From assembly GCA_902783835.1 (NCBI GenBank), contig CACZSN010000040.1, positions 21,915 through 85,914 of the forward strand: DNA of 64,000 nucleotides, read 5' to 3'. A program made the position numbers and the translations under genes. The DNA is from an uncultured bacterium. GTDB lineage: Bacteria > Cyanobacteriota > Vampirovibrionia > Gastranaerophilales > Gastranaerophilaceae. Shown piece after piece: positions 33,539-43,229 of the stretch (the stretch's first letter is position 1; each line of letters begins with the position of its first letter). The notes below the pieces were generated by a model. It had not been told where the DNA came from, made no database searches, and saw only the letters and a list, made by a program, of their open reading frames with translations.

Positions 33539-34392
33539 TGTAAAAACACTTTCTTAATTTTTATTTGATTATCGGATTTTTCTCCGTATGCAACAATTTT
33601 ATTGTCAAATTTTACGAAAATATTCTGTTTTTGACATTTTGCCGTAATAGAATTTCCGTTTTTGACTTTTTCAAATTCTTCTACGTTTAAATTATAACAC
33701 TCGAAAGGTAAAATGTTTTCAGGTGAAATTAAATTATTTTTAATTAATTCCGGATTTTCGATTAAATCATTCAGATTAATGCTGTTTTCAACGCTCATTC
33801 CGCCTGATTTTGTTCTTGTTAAACCTGCCATAATTCCGCCGACATTCAGGTTTTGTCCTAAGTCATTAATTATTGAACGAATATATGTTCCTTTTGAACA
33901 ATTAATTTTTAATTGTCCTGTTTGGGTTTCATAGTCGAAGTTTTCGAGAGAAATTTTGTTAACTGTTATTGTTCGCTCGGGAATTTCAGAAGTCTCTCCT
34001 TCTCGTGCAATCTCATATAACTTTCTTCCGCCGACTTTGACAGCACTGTAAATGGGCGGTTTTTGCTTTATTTCGCCTTCAAAATTTTTTAATTCATTTT
34101 TTATATCATTTTCGGAAACTTTTTTATCGAAATACTTTTCAAGTTCTGTTTCTGTATCATAAGATTTTGAAATAAAACCTAATTGGAAAGTTGCAAGGTA
34201 CTCTTTTTCGTTCGACAAAAAATCAAGCAGTCTTGTCGCTCCTAAAATAGCAACAGGCAAAACACCTTCTGCTAAAGGATCTAAAGTCCCGGCATGACCG
34301 ATTTTTTTTATATGCAAAACTTTCCGTAAACGACTTATAACGTCATGAGAAGTTATTCCTGCCGGTTTATAAACATTCAAAAAGCCGAACAC
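33535..34392 (-). CDS. truB: tRNA pseudouridine(55) synthase TruB
   Basis: 285 residues. Isomerises U55 in the T-loop of tRNAs. Motifs: FLNVYKPAGITSHDV at the N-terminus, KIGHAGTLDPLAEGVLP with the catalytic Asp, YLATFQLG, KQKPPIYSAVKVGGRKLYE and CSKGTYIRSIINDLG. It has the C-terminal PUA-like extension. It lies 3 bp after rbfA in the common infB-rbfA-truB order. Confidence 0.96.
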   Translation of the reverse strand: MFGFLNVYKPAGITSHDVISRLRKVLHIKKIGHAGTLDPLAEGVLPVAILGATRLLDFLSNEKEYLATFQLGFISKSYDTETELEKYFDKKVSENDIKNELKNFEGEIKQKPPIYSAVKVGGRKLYEIAREGETSEIPERTITVNKISLENFDYETQTGQLKINCSKGTYIRSIINDLGQNLNVGGIMAGLTRTKSGGMSVENSINLNDLIENPELIKNNLISPENILPFECYNLNVEEFEKVKNGNSITAKCQKQNIFVKFDNKIVAYGEKSDNQIKIKKVFLQ

Positions 34393-34394
34393 GA

Positions 34395-34748
34395 CTACAC
34401 TTCACCTTTTGAAATTTTGTTAATAAGTTCTGTTACTCTTGAGCCGCGTTCAATAGAATTATCCAAAATGAACTTCAATTCAGGAGTTAAACGCAATCTG
34501 ATTCTTCTGCCGACTTCATATCTGATTTTCGGAGCATCATCTTCGATTGCCGCAATCGTTTGTTCTTTAACGTTATCAGGTGCAAAGACCGAATAATAAA
34601 CTTTAGCATAAGAGTTGTCGTGTGCAAGTTCTAAGTCTGTTATTGACACAACTCCTCCAATACGGGCATCATTCAATTTCTTTTGAATAATGTCTGCGAT
34701 TTCTTTCATTAAAGTTTTTCTGATTTTTTCGTTTCTGAATGCAGGCAT
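34395..34748 (-). CDS. rbfA: Ribosome-binding factor A
   Basis: 117 residues, a single KH-like domain: RIGGVVSITDLELAHDNSYAKVYYSVF, with the conserved interrupted KH signature, then RIRLRLTPELKFILDNSIERGSRVTELI. It helps 30S maturation at the 16S 5' end. Sits 10 bp after infB. Normal length. Confidence 0.95.
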   Translation of the reverse strand: MPAFRNEKIRKTLMKEIADIIQKKLNDARIGGVVSITDLELAHDNSYAKVYYSVFAPDNVKEQTIAAIEDDAPKIRYEVGRRIRLRLTPELKFILDNSIERGSRVTELINKISKGEV

Positions 34749-34757
34749 GATTTCCTC

Positions 34758-37400
34758 TTATACAAGTTCTTGTCTTTCAACTAATTCAACCGTCGTAACT
34801 TTAATGATATCACCGACTTCGAGGTTATTAAATTTGGCAAATGAAATACCGCATTCAAAACCTTGGTTGACTTCTTTAACGTCATCTTTGAAACGTTTGA
34901 GCTGGTCGATTGAGCCTTTGAAAATTTCTTGTCCGTTTCTCATAACAATCGCCATTTTGTTTCTTGCGACTTTACCTTCGGTTACATAGCAACCTGCAAT
35001 CTTCGTCGTTTTGCCGACAGTAAAGATTTGACGAACTTCGGCTTTACCGATTTCAACAATTTTTTCTTCAGGTTGTAACAAGTGCAACATTGTTTTTTCA
35101 AGGTCTTCAAGGATTTGGTAAATAATATCAAATTTCTTGATTGTTACATTATATTTTTCTGCTGCGGCAAGAGCATTTGCGTCTTCTTTTACCGTAAAGC
35201 CTAAAATCATCGCTTTACCTGCACTTGCGAGCATAACATCAGCTTCTGAAATATCACCGACACCGACGTGAATGATTTTCGTAACGATTTCTTTTGATTC
35301 CATTTGGTTAATGGATTGAGCAACCGCTTCAGCCGCACCGTGTGTATTTGCTTTGATGATGAGGTTGAGGTGTTGAATATTGTCATCTTCCCCGATGGCA
35401 TCATTTCTGACGTGAGCGGGCATCGTTGCTTCAAGTCTTGATGTACGTTCTTTTTCTTTACGTTCGGCGATAATTTGGTGCATAATTTTTTCGTTATCAA
35501 CAGCTTCAAATCTGTCACCTGATTGAGGAACTTCTGAAAGACCCAAAATTTCAACAGGAGTTGAAGGACCTGCTTTTTTAATTCTTTCTCCGTTGTCGGC
35601 AATCAATGCACGAACTTTTCCGCCAACATTACCTACAACAAAGCAATCGCCCGTGTGTAATGTTCCGTTTTGAACCAATAATGTGGCAACAGGGCCTTTT
35701 CCTTTATCAAGGTTTGCTTCGATGATTACACCAGTCGCTTTTGCTGACGGATTAGCTTTATATCCGTTAACTTCCGCCAACAACAAGATGTATTCGAGCA
35801 AATCTTCGATACCTGTTTTTTGTAAAGCACTTACTTTAATGCAAGCGGTATCTCCGCCCCATTCTTCAGGTACAAGACCGTGTTCGGTCAATTGTTGTAA
35901 TATTCTGTCAGGGTTTGCTTCGGGCTTATCGCATTTGTTAACGGCAACTACGATAGGAACTTCCGCTGCTCTTGCGTGATTAATAGCTTCAATCGTTTGA
36001 GGCATAATACCGTCGTCCGCTGCTACAACCAAGATTGCAATATCAGTAGCTTGTGCACCTCTCGCTCTCATAGCCGTGAAAGCTTCGTGACCCGGGGTAT
36101 CAACAAATACAATCTTTTTGCCGTTGTGGTGTACAGTGTAAGCACCGATAGATTGTGTAATACCACCGACTTCTGTTGATGTGATTTTTTGTCCTGTTTG
36201 TCTGATTGAATCCAAAAGGGTTGTTTTACCGTGGTCAACGTGACCCAAAATACTAACAACAGGTGCTCTCGGCTTCAATAATGATTCATCAACATCATTG
36301 AGTTCTTTTAATTTTTCTTCTTTTTGAAGTTCTTCTTCGATATATGCTTCTAAATCTTCTTCTTGAACTTCAATGTCAAAATTAGCACAAACTTTCTTTT
36401 GTGTATCTATGTCGATAACTTGGTTTACAGTTGCCAAAATACCGTTCATCATAAGGAATTTTACAACTTCTGCAGAAGATTTGTTGATTTTTTCGGCAAG
36501 TTCACCAACTGTCATAACAGAATTAATTACAACAGATTTAACTTCTTTTTGAACTTCTTCGACACGTTCTTTTTTTCTGTGTTTTTGAGCCATAGCTTTT
36601 TCAAGACTGATAAGCTCTTGTTGTTCTTCTTTTGACTTATAATCTTTTTCTTTTTTATTTACGTCTTTACGTTTTGAAAATCCGGGTTTATTTTCGTAAA
36701 TATCTTGAGAAATAAAATGTCTTTTAACGGGTTCGCGTCTATCACCGGTGTTTGCGGGACGTTGCGGTCTTTCTCCGTTATTTCCTTCCTGTTTTCTGAA
36801 CGGTCTGTCTCCTTTGTTAAAAGGTCTTCTTTCGCCTTGTTGTCTTTGTTGTTGATTTTGACGGGCAAGAGCCTTTTTCTTTTCAATCTCCGCTCTTTCT
36901 TGTTCTCTTTTTTTACGGTTATTTTCCGCTTGAATTTCAGCACGACGTTTTTGGCTGTTTTGGTTGTTATATTCAAGCAAGGAACGAATACTTGTTCCTG
37001 AAGGGGCAATCATAGTGTTTTTATTTTCTTCAACCTTTTTTTCCGGAACTTTATGTTCTGTTTTAGGTGATTCTTCCGCTTTTACTTCGGATTTTTTCGG
37101 ATGGACGACCGGTTTCTTTTCCTCTTGTTTTTCAGCAGGTTTTATTTCCTCAACAGTGACTTGTTGTTTTGTTTCGTCTTTTGAGGTTTTAACTTTTTTT
37201 ACAATAAAAGCTTTCGGCTTTTTCGGTGCTGTATTTGCCGGTTTTTTTATTGTTTCTTTAAATCTCTCAAATTGAGAGAGTGTTAATGTACTTGAATGAG
37301 ACTTTACCTTGACGCCGATTTTGGTTTCAAGTTGCTCAATCATTTCTTTGTTCGTTAAGCCAAGTTCTTTGGCTGCATCATATACTCTTATATTGTCCAT
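34758..37400 (-). CDS. infB: Translation initiation factor IF-2
   Basis: 880 residues. GTPase that places formyl-Met-tRNA on the 30S subunit. N-terminal IF2-N module (VYDAAKELGLTNKEMIEQL), a long basic/Arg-Gln-rich linker (about 70-260), a second IF2-N (VGELAEKINKSSAEVVKFLM), then the G domain with GHVDHGKT (about 385-392), DTPGHEAFTAMRARGA and NKCDKP, and domains II-IV ending in the Cys-containing fMet-tRNA-binding region. Its neighbours def and fmt work on the same pathway. Confidence 0.97.
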   Translation of the reverse strand: MDNIRVYDAAKELGLTNKEMIEQLETKIGVKVKSHSSTLTLSQFERFKETIKKPANTAPKKPKAFIVKKVKTSKDETKQQVTVEEIKPAEKQEEKKPVVHPKKSEVKAEESPKTEHKVPEKKVEENKNTMIAPSGTSIRSLLEYNNQNSQKRRAEIQAENNRKKREQERAEIEKKKALARQNQQQRQQGERRPFNKGDRPFRKQEGNNGERPQRPANTGDRREPVKRHFISQDIYENKPGFSKRKDVNKKEKDYKSKEEQQELISLEKAMAQKHRKKERVEEVQKEVKSVVINSVMTVGELAEKINKSSAEVVKFLMMNGILATVNQVIDIDTQKKVCANFDIEVQEEDLEAYIEEELQKEEKLKELNDVDESLLKPRAPVVSILGHVDHGKTTLLDSIRQTGQKITSTEVGGITQSIGAYTVHHNGKKIVFVDTPGHEAFTAMRARGAQATDIAILVVAADDGIMPQTIEAINHARAAEVPIVVAVNKCDKPEANPDRILQQLTEHGLVPEEWGGDTACIKVSALQKTGIEDLLEYILLLAEVNGYKANPSAKATGVIIEANLDKGKGPVATLLVQNGTLHTGDCFVVGNVGGKVRALIADNGERIKKAGPSTPVEILGLSEVPQSGDRFEAVDNEKIMHQIIAERKEKERTSRLEATMPAHVRNDAIGEDDNIQHLNLIIKANTHGAAEAVAQSINQMESKEIVTKIIHVGVGDISEADVMLASAGKAMILGFTVKEDANALAAAEKYNVTIKKFDIIYQILEDLEKTMLHLLQPEEKIVEIGKAEVRQIFTVGKTTKIAGCYVTEGKVARNKMAIVMRNGQEIFKGSIDQLKRFKDDVKEVNQGFECGISFAKFNNLEVGDIIKVTTVELVERQELV

Positions 37401-37441
37401 TTATTTCTCACTTTAATTGCCTAATATAGTTGTAACACAAT

Positions 37442-37708
37442 CTATTTGTGAAGTAAAACTATAATTTTATTTTTGAGTTCAACATCGACTCTTTTTTTTA
37501 GAATTTTTGATATTTTATCTTTCTTAAATGCAGTGTTTATGCACTTTTCATCCTTGCATATGTAACAAGAACGACCGTAAATATTGGTTAACGGATTTAT
37601 AAAAATTTCTCCTGTTTTGCTTTCTGCGGTGATTTTTATAAATTCTTTTTTTTCTTTGTATTCACCGCAACCTATACATTTTCTCAAGAATTTTCTTTCG
37701 TCAGTCAT
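37442..37708 (-). CDS. ylxR: YlxR family RNA-binding protein (RNase P modulator RnpM-type)
   Basis: 88 residues from ATG 37708, with GAGG 6 nt upstream (a GTG at 37720 overlaps that site). YlxR signature: RKCIGCGEYKEKKEFIKI, then NPLTNIYGRSCYICKDEKCINTAFKKDKISKIL. It normally lies between nusA and infB; in Bacillus it regulates RNase P. Here infB follows as usual, but the upstream neighbour is an ATP-grasp gene instead of nusA. Confidence 0.9.
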   Translation of the reverse strand: MTDERKFLRKCIGCGEYKEKKEFIKITAESKTGEIFINPLTNIYGRSCYICKDEKCINTAFKKDKISKILKKRVDVELKNKIIVLLHK

Positions 37709-38843
37709 TTTTGACCTCACAATTCGTATTTGTCAAGAAATCTATATTTTCCGACAAATTTTCTCTTGCTCGTGAAATTGTTTTTGCACTTTCTGTCAAA
37801 ATTACGTTTGAATTGCTTGTATAAGCTATGTTTAGTGAATCATCATCAATTTTATCTTCGTCAATTTTTTCCGCTGTAATTTTAGAAACTGTTGTTTTGT
37901 TGTAAAATCTGATAAATTTATACTCATCAGAGAGAGAACCGCTTGCGGAAGACAGAAATAAATCGTACAAATCCTCGTCAATTAACGGCAAAATTGTTTG
38001 CAGGTGCATTTGTTTGAAGAACGGATTGTATTCAATTACGTTGTAATTTTCACCGTCCACAAATAAGTCGATCCCTATAATTCCGCAATATGGGCTGTAT
38101 CTTTCCGCAATATCGTCAATTACGGGATATATTGCTTCTTTTAAAATTTTCATCTCAAGTGTGTCGGAAATATAATAATCCGGTGCATAAACGCTTTCGG
38201 GGTATGCAAAGTTTTTCTCATCGCTTGCACAAGTTCCAATCGGAAGTGCTGTGTATCCGTCTGTTATGAAGTACATCGAGACTTCTTTTGCATCAATGTA
38301 ATCTTCAATAATGACCTTGTTTTCTGGAAAAGTAAAAGCGTGTTCTATTGCTGATTTTGCCTTAGAAAATGTTGCCGCAAAGGTCGGTCTTTCACCCAAA
38401 ATGTGAGTGTCATTTTTAATAACAAGTGCTTTTCTGAATGTCGATGCGTATTCTACCGCCTGATTTTCTTTTTCAAAAATTCCAAATTTCATCGTCGGAA
38501 TTTTCAAACGATACATCATTTTTTTGGCAGATGATTTATATAGCGAAATTAAGGCTGAATCTGCATTAGGGGCAAAAATTAATCTTCTTGCGTCAGTGAA
38601 AACTTCGCCAATGTTATTTTGAATTGCGTTAATTGAAGTTACAATTGTCAAAGATATTTCGTTTGCAATTGAAAAATCAAGTAATTCTTCAACGTCATTT
38701 TCCGAAATATCCGTACACTGAGCAAATTTTGCGATTTTTTCATTTCCCGGTGCAACGAAAACCAAATCAACGTTTTCGCTTTTACTCATCATTTTTGCTA
38801 TTGAATAAGCATTTGCATCTGAACCTACGATTAAAATATTCAT
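37701..38843 (-). CDS. PurD-like ATP-grasp protein, divergent
   Basis: 380 residues. The order follows phosphoribosylamine-glycine ligase: N-terminal Rossmann-like part (ILIVGSDANAYSIAKMM in place of the usual G-x-G-G-R-E-H-A), FVAPGNEKIAKFA, a SLTIV strand, then ATP-grasp B and C regions with ENKVIIEDYIDAKEVSMYFI, GIIGIDLFVDG and YNVIEYNPFF (metal ligands E, N present). The GREHA motif and the glycine-rich ATP loop are changed, so I doubt it is a working PurD. It overlaps ylxR by 8 bp. Confidence 0.72.
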   Translation of the reverse strand: MNILIVGSDANAYSIAKMMSKSENVDLVFVAPGNEKIAKFAQCTDISENDVEELLDFSIANEISLTIVTSINAIQNNIGEVFTDARRLIFAPNADSALISLYKSSAKKMMYRLKIPTMKFGIFEKENQAVEYASTFRKALVIKNDTHILGERPTFAATFSKAKSAIEHAFTFPENKVIIEDYIDAKEVSMYFITDGYTALPIGTCASDEKNFAYPESVYAPDYYISDTLEMKILKEAIYPVIDDIAERYSPYCGIIGIDLFVDGENYNVIEYNPFFKQMHLQTILPLIDEDLYDLFLSSASGSLSDEYKFIRFYNKTTVSKITAEKIDEDKIDDDSLNIAYTSNSNVILTESAKTISRARENLSENIDFLTNTNCEVKND

Positions 38844-38877
38844 AGGTTAATTATACTACGAAAAAAATAAAATAAAA

Positions 38878-39243
38878 CTACCTCAATTTTAAGTCAGGAC
38901 GTAGCTTTTCGGCATTCCTTAAATAAACGTGTTTTATTTCTTTTTGAGTTTTTTCGGAATTTGTCACAACCAAAACTCGGATACATTTTTTCAATCCGCC
39001 TTCGAATTCAAATTCTCTGTAAACCATTAACGGTACTGTATTCCAGCCTAATTCCGTTCGTGCGAATTTGGCGGGGGTAGAGCTTTTTAAATCCTCTGTC
39101 ACGGTAAATTCCGCAAACGCAAAATCGTCCGTGTTCAACTCATTGAGTTCGACAATTTTTGTGAGCATTTCAACCGTAGCAGCCTTAATCTCTTCAATAG
39201 TGTCGTTTTCTACCGTGATTGCACCACGAATTGCTCTTATCAT
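38878..39243 (-). CDS. aroH: Chorismate mutase, AroH type
   Basis: 121 residues, monofunctional trimeric AroH class (Bacillus type). Converts chorismate to prephenate for Phe and Tyr. Motifs: IRAIRGAITVENDTIEEI at the start, VTEDLKSSTPAKFARTELGW in the middle and CIRVLVV followed by HVYLRNAEKLRPDL, which hold the conserved Arg and Tyr active-site residues. It overlaps fmt by 4 bp. Confidence 0.93.
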   Translation of the reverse strand: MIRAIRGAITVENDTIEEIKAATVEMLTKIVELNELNTDDFAFAEFTVTEDLKSSTPAKFARTELGWNTVPLMVYREFEFEGGLKKCIRVLVVTNSEKTQKEIKHVYLRNAEKLRPDLKLR

Positions 39244-40178
39244 AAAATGTCACCTTTTTTTAATCTTTTTCCGTTTGCAAAGTCGCAAGTACACATTTTG
39301 CCTTTGCTTTCGGGTTTTACTGTTTTAATCAAAATCGCTCTGTCCTTGCAGGCAACAGTCAAACCGTCTTTGTTTATGCAAAGAATTTCGCCTTGTTTTG
39401 CATTGTTTAACGGCATATCACTTAAATTTGTTTCTAAAATTTGAATATTTTTTCCGTCACGGCACAAGTACGCATTTGGCCAAGGTTGTAGCCCTCTGAC
39501 TTTGTTGTGAAATTCTACCGCAGTAAGGTTAAAATCGATTTGTCCGTCCTCCTTTGTGAATTTCGGAGCAAAGGTTACTTCGTCCTCATTTTGAGCAATT
39601 GAGGTTAATTCACCGTTATAAATCTTTTTTAATGTATCGTAAATCAACTCGGGGGATTTTTCCGAAATTGCTTGAACCAACTCAGGAACGGTCATATTTT
39701 CCGAAATTTGAATTTTATCTGTTTGACAAATATCGCCGGCATCCATTTTTTTGACGGTTTTCATTGTCGTAATGCCTGTTTCCTTGTCTCCGTTGATAAT
39801 GCACCATTGGATAGGGTTTGCACCTCTGTATTTTGGCAAAAGTGATGCGTGAAGATTGATTGTGCAAAATTTTGGGATATCCAAAACTTCTTGTGATAAA
39901 AGTTGCCCAAAAGCAAATGTCACAAAGAAATCCGGCTGCATTGATTTCAATTCTTCTATCATTTCGGGGGCTTTTGAAATTGACGGAGTTTGCAAAAATT
40001 TGATATCGTGATTTTTTGCGGCAATTTTTACGGGTGGTTCTTGAATTTTGCACCCTCTTCCTGCCGGTCTGTCAGGCATCGTAACGATTGCTTGCACATC
40101 AATATCATCTTTATTTGCAAGATATTCCAAGGATTTTACCGCAATTTCCGGAGTTGCAAGAAAAACGACTTTTATCAT
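39240..40178 (-). CDS. fmt: Methionyl-tRNA formyltransferase
   Basis: 312 residues. Formylates initiator Met-tRNA using 10-formyl-THF. N-terminal formyltransferase domain with MPDRPAGRG, then INLHASLLPKYRGANPIQW (Asn-x-His and SLLP catalytic set) and KKMDAGDI (catalytic Asp); C-terminal OB-like domain from about 205. It overlaps def by one base. A paralogue lies at 47648-48586, but this copy is the true fmt by its neighbour def. Confidence 0.95.
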   Translation of the reverse strand: MIKVVFLATPEIAVKSLEYLANKDDIDVQAIVTMPDRPAGRGCKIQEPPVKIAAKNHDIKFLQTPSISKAPEMIEELKSMQPDFFVTFAFGQLLSQEVLDIPKFCTINLHASLLPKYRGANPIQWCIINGDKETGITTMKTVKKMDAGDICQTDKIQISENMTVPELVQAISEKSPELIYDTLKKIYNGELTSIAQNEDEVTFAPKFTKEDGQIDFNLTAVEFHNKVRGLQPWPNAYLCRDGKNIQILETNLSDMPLNNAKQGEILCINKDGLTVACKDRAILIKTVKPESKGKMCTCDFANGKRLKKGDIL

Positions 40179-40801
40179 TATTTTTCTTCCTCTTCAACAT
40201 TTTCTTCATTTTCATCAACTTTATCGATAACCTTGTTGCCGTTTGCGATGATGACATCTTCCATTTCCGATTCATCGAGCAAGTATTCAGGTTGAACGGG
40301 CGGTAGGCCTTTTTCGGCTAATTTTTCATCTGCATCAAATCTGTTTCTGACGTGGTCAATGAACATAATTCCGTCGAGGTGGTCATATTCATGTTGCAAA
40401 GCTCTTGCCAATAATTCTCCGTCTTTTCCTTCGATAATGAACGGTTTTCCGTGCATATCAAGTGCTTTGAATGTTACGTTTGCATATCTTCTTACGTCCG
40501 TGAAAACTTCAGGAAAACTTAAACAACCTTCGCTGCAAGCAACAGGAGTATCTTTTTTGATAAGTTTCGGGTTGATTAAAACAATCGGATTGTATCTTTC
40601 GTTCGGATCGGAAACATCAATTACAAACATTCTCAAAAGCTCTCCGACTTGAACAGCAGCAAGACCTACACCTCGATTTGCGTACATTGTATCAATCATA
40701 TCTTCTGCCAAAATTTTAATTTTTTTTGAAACTTTTGAAATTTCTTTTGATTTTTGACGTAATATCGGGTCACCGTATTTTACAATTTTTCTGATTGACA
40801 T
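40178..40801 (-). CDS. def: Peptide deformylase
   Basis: 207 residues. Removes the formyl group from nascent proteins. Three motifs are present: GVGLAAVQVG (I: GxGLAAxQ), EGCLSFPEV (II, metal Cys) and QHEYDHLDG (III, HExxH). The C-terminal 40 residues are an acidic tail (ENEENVEEEEK) beyond the usual length. It lies 6 bp downstream of the WecA-type gene and one base before fmt. Confidence 0.96.
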   Translation of the reverse strand: MSIRKIVKYGDPILRQKSKEISKVSKKIKILAEDMIDTMYANRGVGLAAVQVGELLRMFVIDVSDPNERYNPIVLINPKLIKKDTPVACSEGCLSFPEVFTDVRRYANVTFKALDMHGKPFIIEGKDGELLARALQHEYDHLDGIMFIDHVRNRFDADEKLAEKGLPPVQPEYLLDESEMEDVIIANGNKVIDKVDENEENVEEEEK

Positions 40802-40807
40802 CTTTTC

Positions 40808-41842
40808 CTACTTTCTTGCTTGAAAATTCAAAATAAGCATTACAACTGCAAGTGCCATTGCATAAATAAAATATTTCATAATTGAAACATTGATGCACAA
40901 AACACCGATTGCACCAAAAATAACCGATGCGACTGCAAGGATTAAAACAGTTTTATTTTGTGAAAATCCGGCATTTAAAAGTCTGTGGTGAATATGTGCC
41001 GCATCTGCCACAAACGGTGATTTTCCGCTCAAAATTCTTCTGCATGAAGCGAATGTAATATCTACAATCGGCACGGCAAGTACCAAAACAGGCACCCACA
41101 TAGCAACAGATTCCGTTCTCATTACGCCGGTGATTGAAAGAGTTGCGAGCAAAAATCCCGAGAATAATGCTCCCGAGTCACCCATAAAGATTTTTGCAGG
41201 GTGAAAATTGTATGTTAAAAACGCAAGCATCGCACCCGCTAAAATAAATGCAATCAATGGACTTACCATTCCCGAAACGGATGTACCCGCCGCAACTAAG
41301 CCTAAGGTTACCGCACTGATTGAAATGACTGAACCTGCCAGTCCGTCAATTCCGTCAATAAAATTAACTGCATTTGAAACTCCTACAATCCAAGCAGTTG
41401 TTACAAACCACGATAAAAATCCCAAATGGAAAGACAATCCGAACGGAAGATAAACATCTTCGATTCTTATGCCTAAACAGTAGACTATTGTTGCGATTGA
41501 AAGTTGTATAAATAACTTGAATTTTGCATCTAAACAATAAATATCATCTATTAAACCCAATAAAAACATCAATGAACTTCCGAGCAAAATGCCTGAAAGT
41601 AATGAACCGTAAGGGTAATAGCTTAAAAATACCAAAAATAAGAAAGTAAGCATTGTGCTGAGCCAAACCGCCACACCGCCCAATCTCGGTACGGGATGAT
41701 CGTGAATTTTTCTTCCGCCGGGGTTGTCAACTAAGCCTTTTTTTTCTGAAAAATATATTACTCCTGGAACGATAAAAATCGCAGTCAAGAACGAGATTAC
41801 CGCCCCTATGATATGTGCTTCCGATAACTGTAACAGTGTCAT
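40808..41842 (-). CDS. Undecaprenyl-phosphate sugar-1-phosphate transferase, WecA/TagO type
   Basis: 344 residues, about 10-11 membrane helices. It transfers N-acetylhexosamine-1-phosphate from a UDP-sugar to undecaprenyl phosphate at the inner membrane, starting glycan synthesis. Motifs: PRLGGVAVW, LLGLIDDIYCLDAKFKL (Mg-binding DD), NAVNFIDGIDGLAG, KIFMGDSGALF and the C-terminal HIHHRLLNAG loop, which marks WecA/TagO rather than MraY. Belongs to the glyA operon. Confidence 0.92.
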   Translation of the reverse strand: MTLLQLSEAHIIGAVISFLTAIFIVPGVIYFSEKKGLVDNPGGRKIHDHPVPRLGGVAVWLSTMLTFLFLVFLSYYPYGSLLSGILLGSSLMFLLGLIDDIYCLDAKFKLFIQLSIATIVYCLGIRIEDVYLPFGLSFHLGFLSWFVTTAWIVGVSNAVNFIDGIDGLAGSVISISAVTLGLVAAGTSVSGMVSPLIAFILAGAMLAFLTYNFHPAKIFMGDSGALFSGFLLATLSITGVMRTESVAMWVPVLVLAVPIVDITFASCRRILSGKSPFVADAAHIHHRLLNAGFSQNKTVLILAVASVIFGAIGVLCINVSIMKYFIYAMALAVVMLILNFQARK

Positions 41843-41853
41843 TTTCTATTTCC

Positions 41854-43089
41854 TTAATATAACGGGTATTTGTCGCATAATTTTTTTGCTCTTGCTTTTA
41901 AGTTTTCAAGGGCAACTTCATTATCACACACGGTAATCGCAGATGCAATTATTTTGCCGACTTCAATCATGTCGTCTTCTTTAAAACCTCTTGTCGTTAC
42001 TGCAGGTGTACCGATTCTTACACCGCTTGTGATAAACGGACTTTGCGGGTCGTTCGGAACGGTATTTTTATTTGCCGTAATACCCACTCTTTCGAGAAGA
42101 TTTGCAACATCTTTACCTGTTTTGCCGGTTTTTCTTAAATCAATTGTCATAACGTGATTTTCAGTGCCGTTTCCGACAATATCAATATTTTCGTCCATCA
42201 ATGATTGAGCAAGTGCTTTTGCGTTTTTGACGATTTGTGCCGCATATTCCTTGAATTCAGGTTTCAGAGCTTCTTTAAATGCAATCGCTTTTGCTGCGAT
42301 AATGTGTTCCAAAGGACCTCCTTGAATTCCCGGAAATACAGCCTTATCAATGCCTGCGGCATGCTCTTTACTACACATAATAACTCCGCCGCGAGGACCT
42401 CTCAAAGATTTGTGAGTTGTTGTGGTGATGAAATCCGCATAACCCACCGGTGAAGGGTGAACTCCGCCTGCAACAAGTCCTGCGATATGTGCAATATCTG
42501 CCATCAAATATGCACCGACTTTGTCAGCAATTTCTTTAAAACGCTTGAAATCAATGATTTTTGAGTAGTTGCTTGCCCCGCAAATAATCATTTTCGGTTT
42601 GTGTTCGAGTGCAAGTTTTTCAACGTTGTTGTAATCAATTTCGCCGTATTCGTTTACACCGTATGAAACAATGTTGAAGTACATTCCCGAGAAGTTTACG
42701 GGTGAACCGTGGGTCAAGTGACCACCGTTAGACAAATCCATTCCCAAAACCGTGTCACCGTGTTTCAAAGCATAGAAAAATACTGCCATATTTGCTTGTG
42801 CACCGCTATGAGGTTGAACATTGGCATGCTCGACACCAAAAAGTTTCTTAACTCTTTCAACCGCAAGGGTTTCTATTTGGTCAACAAGGTCGCAGCCGTT
42901 GTAAAAACGTTTGTATGGCTTACCTTCTGCGTATTTGTTTGTCAAAACGGTTCCGGCAGCTGCCATTACTGCTTTTGACGCGATGTTTTCACTTGCAATA
43001 AGTTCGATTGTGTTTTGTTGTCTGATAAGCTCTTTATCAATCAATTCTGCCACTTCCGGGTCTGTTTCATTTATAAAATTCATTTCCAT
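41854..43089 (-). CDS. glyA: Serine hydroxymethyltransferase
   Basis: 411 residues. Interconverts serine and glycine, charging THF with one-carbon units that later serve fmt. Motifs: [47 protein letters not shown]-like [12 protein letters not shown] and the PLP-Lys in [17 protein letters not shown] 43089 is preferred since AGGTG lies 6 nt upstream; a GTG at 43098 is part of that site and ATG 43083 is also possible. First gene of the long operon down to 31765. Confidence 0.95.
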   Translation of the reverse strand: MEMNFINETDPEVAELIDKELIRQQNTIELIASENIASKAVMAAAGTVLTNKYAEGKPYKRFYNGCDLVDQIETLAVERVKKLFGVEHANVQPHSGAQANMAVFFYALKHGDTVLGMDLSNGGHLTHGSPVNFSGMYFNIVSYGVNEYGEIDYNNVEKLALEHKPKMIICGASNYSKIIDFKRFKEIADKVGAYLMADIAHIAGLVAGGVHPSPVGYADFITTTTHKSLRGPRGGVIMCSKEHAAGIDKAVFPGIQGGPLEHIIAAKAIAFKEALKPEFKEYAAQIVKNAKALAQSLMDENIDIVGNGTENHVMTIDLRKTGKTGKDVANLLERVGITANKNTVPNDPQSPFITSGVRIGTPAVTTRGFKEDDMIEVGKIIASAITVCDNEVALENLKARAKKLCDKYPLY

Positions 43090-43173
43090 GCTTTTCACCT
43101 GTTTTCTTTATTAATATTTTATATTAAACGAATTTAAATTCAAAATTACCCGAAAATATATACGATTTAACGC

Positions 43174-43201
43174 TTAATAACGTTGATATTTTTTTTATAA
43201 T
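43174..43201 (+). promoter_or_regulatory. Promoter for the dnaJ-like gene and queE
   Basis: TATAAT (43196-43201) with a weak TTAATA (43174-43179) 16 bp upstream. Leader about 22 nt with AGGAG before the TTG start. Confidence 0.5.
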
Positions 43202-43229
43202 CCGTAAAATAAATTCAGGAGAACGGAAT

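Noticed and set aside
37701..38843. Annotation as functional purD
   Set aside because: The N-terminal glycine motif and the ATP loop are not conserved, so I call it PurD-like only.
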